Translations under genes and position numbers: made by a program | The notes under the pieces: generated by a model | Database searches by the model: none | The model's input: the letters and a program-made list of their open reading frames with translations, nothing else | What the model was told of the DNA's origin: nothing | NCBI GenBank assembly: GCA_016795385.1 | Contig: JAEUHI010000058.1 | Location: 1-64,000, forward strand | Source of the DNA: Verrucomicrobiales bacterium | GTDB taxonomy: Bacteria > Verrucomicrobiota > Verrucomicrobiia > Verrucomicrobiales > DEV007 | Direction: 5' to 3' | DNA: 64,000 nucleotides | In this document: one piece after another, positions 44,291-51,909 of the stretch | Numbering within the stretch: the first letter of the stretch is position 1 | How the letters are laid out: each line of letters starts with the position of its first letter

Positions 44291-45574
44291 ATGATGGAAC
44301 GAATCGATCGACGCCGTTTTGTGCTCCGCTCTCTCTATGCCTCGCTCGCGTTGCCGAGCCTGCATTCGCTGATGACAGGCACGCTTCGTGCCAACGGACC
44401 GGTCCTCGCGACGAAGGGTGCCGGTGTCGGCGCACGACGCTTCGTGGCGGTGGGGAACCTCCTCGGCTTCCAACAAAAATCCTTCTTCCCCGAAACGACG
44501 GGCAAGGGCTACGAGTTGACGACCCTGCTCAAGCCGCTGGAGAAAAACCGCGGCCACATGACGGTCTACCGCGGTCTCGACCACGGGATCAAAGGCGGTC
44601 ACTTCGCGGTGCATTCCTTTCTTTCCGGTGTGCTCCACTCCGAGGCGCAGAACCGTCCCGATGGCAACGTGACGATCGATCAATTCATCGCCGATGAAGT
44701 CGGCACCCAGACGCGCTTCCCCTCCCTCACGATCGGTTGCGAAGATGGCATCCACGGCGGTTGCCAGATCGCCTGGACGAAGTCGGGCGTCCGCGTGCCG
44801 CCGGTCACGGGTCCGGCCGAACTCTTCGAGAAACTTTTCGTGGAGGAGTCGCCCGAACGCCGTGCGGCGCGCTCCGGGGAGAACCAACTTCATGGATCCA
44901 TCCTCGACAGCGTCCTCGAAGACGCGAACGATCTCGCCCGCCGCGTGAACCGCGAGGACAAGGACAAGCTCGACGAATATTTCACCTCCGTCCGCGATGT
45001 GGAGAAGCGCCTGCAGATGCGCCGGCGCTGGGAGAACGAACCCAAGCCGAAAGCCCCCTTCGCCAAGCCGGCGAACCGCAACACGGTGGAGGATCTGCCG
45101 ATGCTTTACGAGCTGATCGCGCTCGCCCTGCAGACCGATTCCACCCGCGTCGCCACCCTCGAGATCGGCGGCACCTACCTGCCCCAGCATCTCGGGATCG
45201 ACAAATCGTATCACGGGCTCTCGCACCACGGCAAAGACGAGGAGGCAATCAAGCACCTCATCACCCTCGAGACGCACCAGATCGACCATTTCGGAAAATT
45301 CCTCACCCGCCTCGCCGGGATCCAGGATGGCGACAAGACCCTCCTCGATTCGACCGCCGTCGTTTTCGGCAGCGGCATCGGCGACAGCAATTCGCACACC
45401 AACACCGACCTGCCCATCATCCTCGCGGGTGGCGGCTATCGTCACGGTGAATTCAAGAAGGTCGAAGCGACCGGCTCGAAGAAAGTGCCGCTCTGCAACC
45501 TCTTCCTCGACATCGCGCAGAAGATGGGGCTCGAGACCGACGCCTTCGGCACGAGCACGAGCACCTTTGCCTGA
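44291..45574 (+). CDS. DUF1552 family Tat-exported protein
   Basis: 427 residues from the first of two ATGs at 44291 and 44294. The signal MMERIDRRRFVLRSL is Tat-like (DRRRFV) and precedes the DUF1552 domain, which fills the rest: VGNLLGFQQKSFFPETTGKGYE near the front, then PSLTIGCEDG, then HGLSHHGKD, and near the end VVFGSGIGDSNSHTNTDLPII. DUF1552 proteins are almost always paired with DUF1592/DUF1588-type c-type cytochrome proteins, as here with the next gene 2 bp downstream. This pair is a common planctomycete/verrucomicrobial unit of unknown function; the fold suggests a phosphatase-like or hydrolase-like enzyme. Confidence 0.92.
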   Translation: MMERIDRRRFVLRSLYASLALPSLHSLMTGTLRANGPVLATKGAGVGARRFVAVGNLLGFQQKSFFPETTGKGYELTTLLKPLEKNRGHMTVYRGLDHGIKGGHFAVHSFLSGVLHSEAQNRPDGNVTIDQFIADEVGTQTRFPSLTIGCEDGIHGGCQIAWTKSGVRVPPVTGPAELFEKLFVEESPERRAARSGENQLHGSILDSVLEDANDLARRVNREDKDKLDEYFTSVRDVEKRLQMRRRWENEPKPKAPFAKPANRNTVEDLPMLYELIALALQTDSTRVATLEIGGTYLPQHLGIDKSYHGLSHHGKDEEAIKHLITLETHQIDHFGKFLTRLAGIQDGDKTLLDSTAVVFGSGIGDSNSHTNTDLPIILAGGGYRHGEFKKVEATGSKKVPLCNLFLDIAQKMGLETDAFGTSTSTFA

Positions 45575-45576
45575 GC

Positions 45577-48087
45577 ATGCGCAAAGGGGTGGGAAGGCAA
45601 AGGACGGGGGTGCTCGCGAGAGTTTCGCTCCTTTTGTTGATATCGATGGCGACCCTGTCGCGCGGCGACGAGGCCGGCCGGAAGGTCGTGAATGAATTCC
45701 TCGGCAACTACTGCCTCGAATGCCACGACTCTTCCGTGCAGAAAGGCGAACGCGATTTTGAGGCGCTCGATCTGCCGCTGAAGACGCATCACGATCTCAT
45801 CGCGGCGAAGGAGGTGATCGACCAGGTGACCCTGCGCGAGATGCCGCCGAAAGACGCCGCGCAACCCACCGATGAAGAGCGGCTCGCGGTACTGCGCGCC
45901 CTGCGCGGCGGCATCGCGGAGGCGCGCTCGCAATTCGAGAGCACCGGTTCACGCACGGTGATGCGCCGCCTCTCGAACCGCGAGTACGAAAACACCCTCG
46001 AGACCCTCTTTGGTCGGCGGGTCGACACTCTCGGGTTGACCGCGGATTTCCCGAAGGACAAAAAGAGCCATCACCTCGACACGATCGGCGATGCCCTCGT
46101 CACCTCCGGATTTCTGCTCGACCAGTATTTCCAATCCGCCAACCGCCTCGTCGAGAGCCGACTCGGCCAACCCGCGATGGAGCCGAAGACCTGGCACTTC
46201 ACAAAGAACTTCAAGCAATACGAGGAACTGAGCGGTCCGCACAAGGAGGCGCTCGACTACAAATTCCTCTGCCTCTACGAGCAGCCGAACACCGACACGC
46301 GGCAGGGCGGCTACGGCCACATCGAGGATTTTCTCGCCGGCGTGCCCGTCTCGGGTCTCTACGAAATCGAGATCCTCGCCCAGGCGATGCATCGCGACAC
46401 TCACTACGATCCGAAGATCTTCGGGATCGATTTTTCCGAGCCCTTCCGCATCGGCGTGGTGCCGGGGGATGTCACGAAAGGCCACATCCACTACCCGCAG
46501 GCGATCGAGCCCATTCTCGCCGAGGCCGTCGTCCCTGACAAAGAGCCCACCTGGATGAAGTTCAAGGTCTGGCTCGAGGCGGGGCAGACGCCGCGGTTTA
46601 TCTTTCCCAACGGTCCCTACGAGTCGCGCGCCTCCGTGCTGGAAATCAACCGTCGCTACAAGGATGAATTCAAGGGCAAGGTCTCCGACTCGGGGGTCGG
46701 TCGCGCCCACATCCTGCGCGAGGGCAAGCTCCCCCACATCCGCATCGGCGAGATCAAGGTGAAAGGACCGCTGAAAGAAGAAGGCGGCTCGCTCGAGGAG
46801 ATCGCCGTCTTCGGCAAAGGCGGATTCAACGAGGGCAAAGCAGTCGACCAGCTCTTCGCGTTTGGCGAGAAAGCCTTCCGCCGTCCCCTTGATGAAAAGG
46901 ATCGCGCCCGCATCGAAGGCACCTACCGGAAGCGGCTCGAGGAGAAAGCCACGCCGCGCCAGGCAGCACTCGATACGGTGAAACGCATCCTCTGTTCGCC
47001 GGCCTTTTTCTACCTCAGCGAGATCACGCCGGAGGAGGAGCGGACGCTGCGTCCCTACGATCTCGCCTCGCGCCTTTCCTACGCGCTCTGGGCCGGCCCG
47101 CCCGATGCGGCCCTCCTCGCCGCCGCCGACGACGGCACCCTGACCAACACCGAAACCCTCCAGAAACAGATCGAACGGATGTTGAAGGATCCCCGGTCCG
47201 GGGGATTCATCGAGGCCTTTCTCGATGCCTGGCTGAATCTCGGCGAGATCGGCAACCAGCCGCCTCCGCGACAGGTCGCGCGGGTTTTCTACGCCGAGGA
47301 TCTGCCGACCTCGATGAAGGAGGAGGCCCGCCTCTTTTTCCGTCACCTTCTTGAAGAGAACGGACCGGTCACGGACTTCCTCGATTCCGATTACACCTTC
47401 GTCGACAAGAAGCTGGCCAACCTCTACGCCCTGCCCGAGAAGGAGAAGCTCCGCCTCGCCGACGGATTCCAGCGGGTCAGTCTGAAGCCTGAAAGCCACC
47501 GGGGCGGGGTCCTCGGCATGGCGGGCGTCCTGACGGTGAGTGCGAACGGAGTCGAGACCTCGCCGGTGACGCGCGGGGTCTGGGTCTCGGAAAACATCCT
47601 CGGTGTGCAGCCTCCGACTCCGCCGGATGTCGTGCCCGAGATCGAATCCGATGTCAGCGGCGCGACGACGATCCGCGAGCGGCTCGCCAAACACGCCGCC
47701 GACAAGACCTGCGCCGAGTGTCACCGCAAAATCGACCCGCTCGGTTTCGGGCTCGAAACCTTTGACCCGATCGGCCGTTGGCGCACGAAATACCCCGCGA
47801 CGAAGAAGGATGGCCCCTCGCCGAAGATCGATGCCTCGGGCGAGTTTCCTTCGGGCGAGACCTATGCCGACTTCCGCGAGTTCAAGAAGATCCTCGCGGG
47901 CGAGCGGAAGGACCTTTTCACCCGCCACCTCGTCTCGAAGCTGCTCTCCTACGCGACCGGCCGCCACATGGAGGTGGTGGACGACTACGAGATCGGCGAC
48001 ATCCTCGAAGAGGTGAAGAAGGAAAACTACGGGCTGAAGACGCTCGTCGTCGAATCCCTCACCAGCGATATCTTCCGCTCGCGCTGA
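45577..48087 (+). CDS. DUF1592/DUF1588-type multi-domain cytochrome protein, exported
   Basis: 836 residues, directly after the DUF1552 gene (2 bp). A signal peptide (about residues 1-30) is followed by a PSCyt-like segment with haem motif CLECH and the VIDQVTLREMPPKDAAQP segment. Then come DUF1587 (SNREYENTLETLFG), DUF1595 (KAFRRPLDEKDR), DUF1592 (YDLASRLSYALWAGPPDAALL), DUF1588 (HRGGVLGMAGVLTVSANGVETSP with a second haem-type motif CAECHRKIDPLGFG) and DUF1585 (LVSKLLSYATGR) at the end. The layout is complete and ordered as expected, so the gene is intact. The two CxxCH sites suggest a dihaem electron carrier attached to a catalytic or binding body. Function in vivo is unproven. Confidence 0.94.
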   Translation: MRKGVGRQRTGVLARVSLLLLISMATLSRGDEAGRKVVNEFLGNYCLECHDSSVQKGERDFEALDLPLKTHHDLIAAKEVIDQVTLREMPPKDAAQPTDEERLAVLRALRGGIAEARSQFESTGSRTVMRRLSNREYENTLETLFGRRVDTLGLTADFPKDKKSHHLDTIGDALVTSGFLLDQYFQSANRLVESRLGQPAMEPKTWHFTKNFKQYEELSGPHKEALDYKFLCLYEQPNTDTRQGGYGHIEDFLAGVPVSGLYEIEILAQAMHRDTHYDPKIFGIDFSEPFRIGVVPGDVTKGHIHYPQAIEPILAEAVVPDKEPTWMKFKVWLEAGQTPRFIFPNGPYESRASVLEINRRYKDEFKGKVSDSGVGRAHILREGKLPHIRIGEIKVKGPLKEEGGSLEEIAVFGKGGFNEGKAVDQLFAFGEKAFRRPLDEKDRARIEGTYRKRLEEKATPRQAALDTVKRILCSPAFFYLSEITPEEERTLRPYDLASRLSYALWAGPPDAALLAAADDGTLTNTETLQKQIERMLKDPRSGGFIEAFLDAWLNLGEIGNQPPPRQVARVFYAEDLPTSMKEEARLFFRHLLEENGPVTDFLDSDYTFVDKKLANLYALPEKEKLRLADGFQRVSLKPESHRGGVLGMAGVLTVSANGVETSPVTRGVWVSENILGVQPPTPPDVVPEIESDVSGATTIRERLAKHAADKTCAECHRKIDPLGFGLETFDPIGRWRTKYPATKKDGPSPKIDASGEFPSGETYADFREFKKILAGERKDLFTRHLVSKLLSYATGRHMEVVDDYEIGDILEEVKKENYGLKTLVVESLTSDIFRSR

Positions 48088-48097
48088 GGGCGTGCGA

Positions 48098-48871
48098 TCA
48101 CCGTTGCCTCACCGCTTCGTCGAGAAGCCGGTTGTAGATCTGCTGGCGCTCCGGCATGCCGAGTCCGCGGTTCCGGTACTCGTACATCTTCACGTTGATG
48201 CTCTCGCGTTGCTCGACCGAAAGCCGGGAAATCTTCGAGACGACCTCGGGTGGGATCGTCTGGTTGTCGCCGTAGCCGTCGGCCTTGAAGCCATCCTTGA
48301 TGTTGCGGGCGGCATTGCGGGCGTCGTTCATCTGATCGGGCGTGAGGACGCGTGGATCCGGTCCGCCGTGGGGTCCGGTGCCGCCACCGGGCGTGCCGTT
48401 GCCGACGCGGTTCGAGACTACCGCCGCCGCCGCGCCCTTCGCGGGGGGCGGGGATTTCTCATAGCGGATCGAAAAGATCTCGCCGCCGCCCGCCATCTTG
48501 ATGCGCGCGGTGAGCGTCTCGAGGTCGGAGGGATTGCCTCTCACCTCCACGAGTTGCCAGCCCTCGGGACTGATCTGATCGCGTGAAACCACGGAGGTCT
48601 TCCGCGTTTCCACGTCGAGGAGCGTGGCCACGGGCTCGTCCGCGATGCGGGCAACGCCGGTGATGATGAGGGATTTGGAGAGGTCGAGGGTGCGGATGAA
48701 AGGCGAATGCTGCCGCAGGGCGGCAAAGTGGTCCGCGGTGACCTGACCCGGCAGGTCGAAGGCATCGGACGATTCCGTCGCCGGCTCTTGGGCGAAAATC
48801 GCCGCCGCCGGAAGCCATGCGGCCACGGCAAACAGGCACGGAACGATCGGATGCTGGCGGTTCGCGATCAC
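48098..48871 (-). CDS. Exported hypothetical protein (257 aa), unrecognised
   Basis: 257 residues from a GTG at 48869-48871. A signal peptide (cleavage near IFA-QEP) is followed by a soluble domain with a strand-rich part (FIRTLDLSKSLIITGVARI, ATLLDVETRKTSVVS, QLVEVRGNPSDLETLTARIKM). A Gly/Pro-rich linker (about residues 160-180) and a helical C-terminus (VLTPDQMNDARNAARNI, EVVSKISRLSVEQRESINV) come next. I do not recognise the family. The composition is normal for the genome. It is divergent from jetA, whose start lies 161 bp away, and converges with the DUF1592 gene by 10 bp. Confidence 0.75.
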   Translation of the reverse strand: MIANRQHPIVPCLFAVAAWLPAAAIFAQEPATESSDAFDLPGQVTADHFAALRQHSPFIRTLDLSKSLIITGVARIADEPVATLLDVETRKTSVVSRDQISPEGWQLVEVRGNPSDLETLTARIKMAGGGEIFSIRYEKSPPPAKGAAAAVVSNRVGNGTPGGGTGPHGGPDPRVLTPDQMNDARNAARNIKDGFKADGYGDNQTIPPEVVSKISRLSVEQRESINVKMYEYRNRGLGMPERQQIYNRLLDEAVRQR

Positions 48872-49032
48872 GTCGGGGAAAGTGTGCGCCGGATCGCGCG
48901 CCTGATCGAGTCACGGATATGCGCGGGATGGGACGGCGCGTCCGCAGGCCGGACTTGATTGTCGGGAGGGGAAAGGCAGGATAGCAGGAGTCGCGATTTC
49001 AGCTCCTTGTTCAAGCTCCGCCACCCGAACTG

Positions 49033-50529
49033 ATGTCCCCCGATTCCACCCTCCGCTTCGTCCGCCTGCGCCGCGCCCATGCTTCGTGGCTGCTGCTGGC
49101 CTCGCGGCGGGCGCCGCTGGTGGTCGGCTGTCTGCGTCCCTTGTTCGAGGAAAACCAGGGCGAACTGTGCTGGGAGGACGCGGTGGAAAAGCTCGCGGAG
49201 ATTTTCGCTGAACACGCCAATCACGAGGAGTTCGGCATCGTGCCCGGCGAGCAGATCGCCACGGCTCGGGCGGAGCTGCGCGACTGGCTGAAGCGTGGGC
49301 TCGTCGTCGAGCGCGAGGGCCGGCTCATCGCCACCGATGCCCTGCAAAAGGCCTTCGACTTCATCGGGAGTCTGGAGGAGGAACACATGACCTCGACCGC
49401 CTCGCGCCTCTCGACGGTGCAGCGCGAGATCGAGGCGCTGGAGGCCCGCCTGAATCCCGACCGGCAGAAACGTGCCGAGCATCTCCGGAAACGCATCGCC
49501 GCGCTCGAGGCGGAATTGGTGCGCGTCGAGCAAGGCGAGTTCGAGGTGCTCTCGGGAGCGCCGGCGCGCGAGGGTATTCAGAATGTTTACAAGCTCGCGT
49601 TGAGCCTGCGGGCGGATTTCCGCCGGGTGGAGGATTCCTACCGCGACGCCGATCGTCGGCTGCGGCAGAACATCGTCCGCAGCGACCAGAACCGGGGCAG
49701 CGTGCTCGATCTGCTGCTCGACGGGCACGAGGATCTGCTGAAAACGCCCGAGGGCAGTGTCTTCGACGGTTTTTACCGGCAGCTCGGCGAGGTGGTGGAG
49801 CTGGAGGAAATGAAAGCCCGGCTGCGCTCGATCCTCGAAAGTCCCGAGGCACCGGCCGCGCTCGCGCCACGGCAGCGGGCGGAGCTGCGCTGGCTCGTCC
49901 ATGGCCTGGTGCGCGAGTCCGAGCGGGTCATCGAGGCCCGCGCCCGGGGCGAACGCGATGTGCGGGGTTTCATCAAGGCGGGCGTGGCGGGCGAGCAGCA
50001 TCGGGTGGGTGCCTTGCTCAATGATTTGCTGGAGGCCGCCACCGACCTCGATTGGTCCTCCGCCGCGCTGCGCCGTTCGCCGGGGCCCTTGCCTCCGGTG
50101 GCGGTGGCGATCCCCCATCTGCCTCTGGTGCAGCGCTTGCGGTTCAAGGAAGCGGACACGGCCGAGAGCACCGATCTCGACCTGGATGAGCATCACGGCC
50201 GGCTCGACGAAGTGGGCGACGATTTCTGGGCGGCCCTGGACGGACTCGACCGGCTGGCCTTGCACCGGAATACCTTGGGGGTGTTGCGCGAGTCACCGGA
50301 CGGGGCGCTCACGCTCGGCGGTCTCGCCGAGGCGCTGCCACCCACGCACGATCTGGAGACGCTGGCCTACTGGCTTGGACTCGGCCGCGAGACCGGGGCG
50401 GACTTTGGCGAGGCCCGCGAGACTTTGGAAATGGAGGATCGCGACGGCATCCCGACCCGATTCGATCTGCCACTCGTCACCCTTGCGGCCGCTGCCGTGG
50501 AGGCGGTGAACCCTGAGACCTTGGGATGA
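49033..50529 (+). CDS. jetA: Wadjet anti-plasmid system protein JetA (DUF3375)
   Basis: 498 residues, DUF3375 family, matching JetA of type I Wadjet systems (usually 450-500 residues). The N-terminal winged-helix part starts RLRRAHASWLLLASRRAPLVVGCL and is followed by a charged stretch predicted as coiled coil (EIEALEARLNPDRQKRAEHL). The middle is helical with RVEDSYRDADRRLR, and a second winged-helix-like part at the end. By analogy with MukF, JetA is the kleisin that links the JetC ATPase heads. It is the first gene of the operon; jetB starts 1 bp after its stop. Type I Wadjet binds plasmid DNA by loop extrusion and cuts small circular DNA. This assignment follows from domain family and gene order, not from a match search. 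Confidence 0.92.
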   Translation: MSPDSTLRFVRLRRAHASWLLLASRRAPLVVGCLRPLFEENQGELCWEDAVEKLAEIFAEHANHEEFGIVPGEQIATARAELRDWLKRGLVVEREGRLIATDALQKAFDFIGSLEEEHMTSTASRLSTVQREIEALEARLNPDRQKRAEHLRKRIAALEAELVRVEQGEFEVLSGAPAREGIQNVYKLALSLRADFRRVEDSYRDADRRLRQNIVRSDQNRGSVLDLLLDGHEDLLKTPEGSVFDGFYRQLGEVVELEEMKARLRSILESPEAPAALAPRQRAELRWLVHGLVRESERVIEARARGERDVRGFIKAGVAGEQHRVGALLNDLLEAATDLDWSSAALRRSPGPLPPVAVAIPHLPLVQRLRFKEADTAESTDLDLDEHHGRLDEVGDDFWAALDGLDRLALHRNTLGVLRESPDGALTLGGLAEALPPTHDLETLAYWLGLGRETGADFGEARETLEMEDRDGIPTRFDLPLVTLAAAAVEAVNPETLG

Positions 50530-50530
50530 T

Positions 50531-51214
50531 ATGGAAGAAGAACCCACATCCGATTGGCAGGAGTCGGAATCCGCCCCGGCCGAGGCCGCAGTTTCCGCCT
50601 CCGGCACCCCGGCCGAAGTCAAGGCGCTCGCCCAGGAGCTGTTGAAAAGCGGCTACCTCGAGAGCACGGCGGATGCGGCGGCCTTCCACGCGGTCGTCCG
50701 TCTGCGTCGCGAGATCGATGCCGTGCTCGAGCCGCTCGATCTCTGTCTCGAACTCGACGAAACCCGCGGCCTCGCCGTGCTGCGCGTCACTGAACCCGTC
50801 TCGTCCTCGCCCGACGAGGCTTGGAGCCACCCACTGGTGCGCCGCCAGCGTTTGACCCTTGAGCAGAGCCTGCTCGTCGCGATCCTGCGGCGGGCCTATG
50901 TGGTGCAAGAGCTCGAGAGCGGTATCGGCGTGCGCGAGGTGCGGGTGGCACTGGATGAGCTGCTCTCCGAACTCCAGGTTTTCCTCCCCGACTCCGGCAG
51001 CGACACGAAAAACCGGCAACGCCTCCTCACCCTGCTCGACCAGCTCAAGCCCCACGGCATCGTCAGCGAGCCGGACGCGCGCGGCGAGGTCGTGATCCGC
51101 CCGCTCATCACCCGCCTCGCCAATCCTGAGACGCTGGCCGCGCTGCTGGCGCATTTTCGGGAGATGGCAGGCAGCGGGAGGGATGGATCCAGAGAGATTG
51201 ACATTCCACACTGA
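50531..51214 (+). CDS. jetB: Wadjet protein JetB (DUF4194)
   Basis: 227 residues, DUF4194 family, the MukE-like second subunit. The fold is visible in the AQELLKSGYLESTADAAAFHAVV start, a central QSLLVAILRRAYVVQELE helix, and a winged-helix ending LKPHGIVSEPDARGEVVIRPL. It begins 1 bp after jetA, so the two are tightly coupled. Its 3' end overlaps the promoter region of the embedded toxin-antitoxin pair: the -35 box at 51198-51203 lies inside jetB. Expression of jetC therefore depends either on read-through from jetB or on the TA promoter, so its stoichiometry with jetA/jetB may differ. Confidence 0.92.
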   Translation: MEEEPTSDWQESESAPAEAAVSASGTPAEVKALAQELLKSGYLESTADAAAFHAVVRLRREIDAVLEPLDLCLELDETRGLAVLRVTEPVSSSPDEAWSHPLVRRQRLTLEQSLLVAILRRAYVVQELESGIGVREVRVALDELLSELQVFLPDSGSDTKNRQRLLTLLDQLKPHGIVSEPDARGEVVIRPLITRLANPETLAALLAHFREMAGSGRDGSREIDIPH

Positions 51215-51226
51215 AAGTGGGATGAT
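51198..51226 (+). promoter_or_regulatory. Promoter of the embedded toxin-antitoxin pair
   Basis: -35 TTGACA (51198-51203, perfect consensus), a 17-bp spacer and -10 GATGAT (51221-51226), 5 bp before the ATG of the antitoxin. The -35 lies inside the last codons of jetB. The consensus match and spacing are unusually good for this genome. Confidence 0.65.
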
Positions 51227-51231
51227 CCCAC
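51217..51231. promoter_or_regulatory. Palindrome over the -10, likely antitoxin operator
   Basis: Perfect inverted repeat GTGGGA-tga-TCCCAC that covers the -10 box and stops at the start codon of the antitoxin. AbrB/MazE-type antitoxins autorepress by binding such palindromes, so this is the expected place for negative autoregulation. Confidence 0.6.
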
Positions 51232-51465
51232 ATGATGAAAACGGTCACGACGGATCAAAAACGCCGGGTCGTCCTACCCAATTCGGAGCCCGGCGAGGTC
51301 TATCAAGTCCGTGAGGTGGAGGGTGGCCACTTCGAATTGACCAAGCTGGTTCCCGCCCCGAGAATCGCGCAGAATCCCGATGAACTCCGGGACCGCATGC
51401 GGCAACACGGGCTGACGCCGAAGATGAGCTGGGAAACCCTCCGGGAATCGACACGGGAATGGTGA
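51232..51465 (+). CDS. AbrB/MazE-fold antitoxin (VapB-like)
   Basis: 77 residues. The N-terminal swapped-hairpin DNA-binding region has the shape VTTDQKRRVVLPNSEPGEVYQVREVEGG, a degenerate AbrB/SpoVT fold. The C-terminal helix-rich tail (about residues 45-77, NPDELRDRMRQHGLTPKMSWE) would neutralise the PIN toxin. Two ATGs (51232, 51235) offer the start; the toxin start overlaps its stop by 7 bp (ATGGTGA, 51459-51465), the usual antitoxin-toxin coupling. It lies just after jetB and before jetC, an unusual place for a toxin-antitoxin pair. The fold assignment is weaker than for the toxin. Confidence 0.72.
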   Translation: MMKTVTTDQKRRVVLPNSEPGEVYQVREVEGGHFELTKLVPAPRIAQNPDELRDRMRQHGLTPKMSWETLRESTREW

Positions 51466-51878
51466 CTCTCTTCGATACCAACGTCTTGATTTACGCCTTC
51501 GATCCAGTCTCGAAGTTTCATCAGTGGGCGGACGAGACGCTGTTCGAGGCGCTTTCGGAAGGAAGCGCGGCAATCAACCCGGTGATACTGGCCGAGCTTT
51601 GTGTGGGCGACGCCGCACCGGGCACGGTTCGGGAAAGGCTGGAGGGGCTCGGGATGACCTTCCTCGACCTGCCGTGTTCAAGCGCGGAGCGTGCCGCCGG
51701 GGCTTTCGCGGCCTGCCTCGAGGAGCGCAAGAGAGCCGGAGCCACTGAGACCGGCAAAACACCTTTACCGGATTTCTTCATTGGCGCCCACGCGGAGCTG
51801 CTGGGTGCCGCCATCGCGACCGTCGATACCGCGCGATACCGCACCTATTTTCCGAAGGTGAGTCTCCTGACACCCTGA
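51459..51878 (+). CDS. PIN-domain ribonuclease toxin (VapC family)
   Basis: 139 residues, the normal VapC size. Acidic catalytic residues are D6 (TLFDTNVLIYAFD), E46 (VILAELCVGD), D105 (PLPDFFIGAHA) and D123 (ATVDTARYRTYFP), in the correct order and spacing for a PIN ribonuclease. All four are present, so the toxin is probably active. VapC toxins cut tRNA or rRNA; which RNA is not predictable. It ends 31 bp before the jetC start, so jetC may be co-transcribed with the toxin-antitoxin pair from its own promoter as well as from the upstream operon. Confidence 0.9.
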   Translation: MVTLFDTNVLIYAFDPVSKFHQWADETLFEALSEGSAAINPVILAELCVGDAAPGTVRERLEGLGMTFLDLPCSSAERAAGAFAACLEERKRAGATETGKTPLPDFFIGAHAELLGAAIATVDTARYRTYFPKVSLLTP

Positions 51879-51909
51879 CTTTCGCCTCGCGCCGCCTTGA
51901 CTGGCAAAA

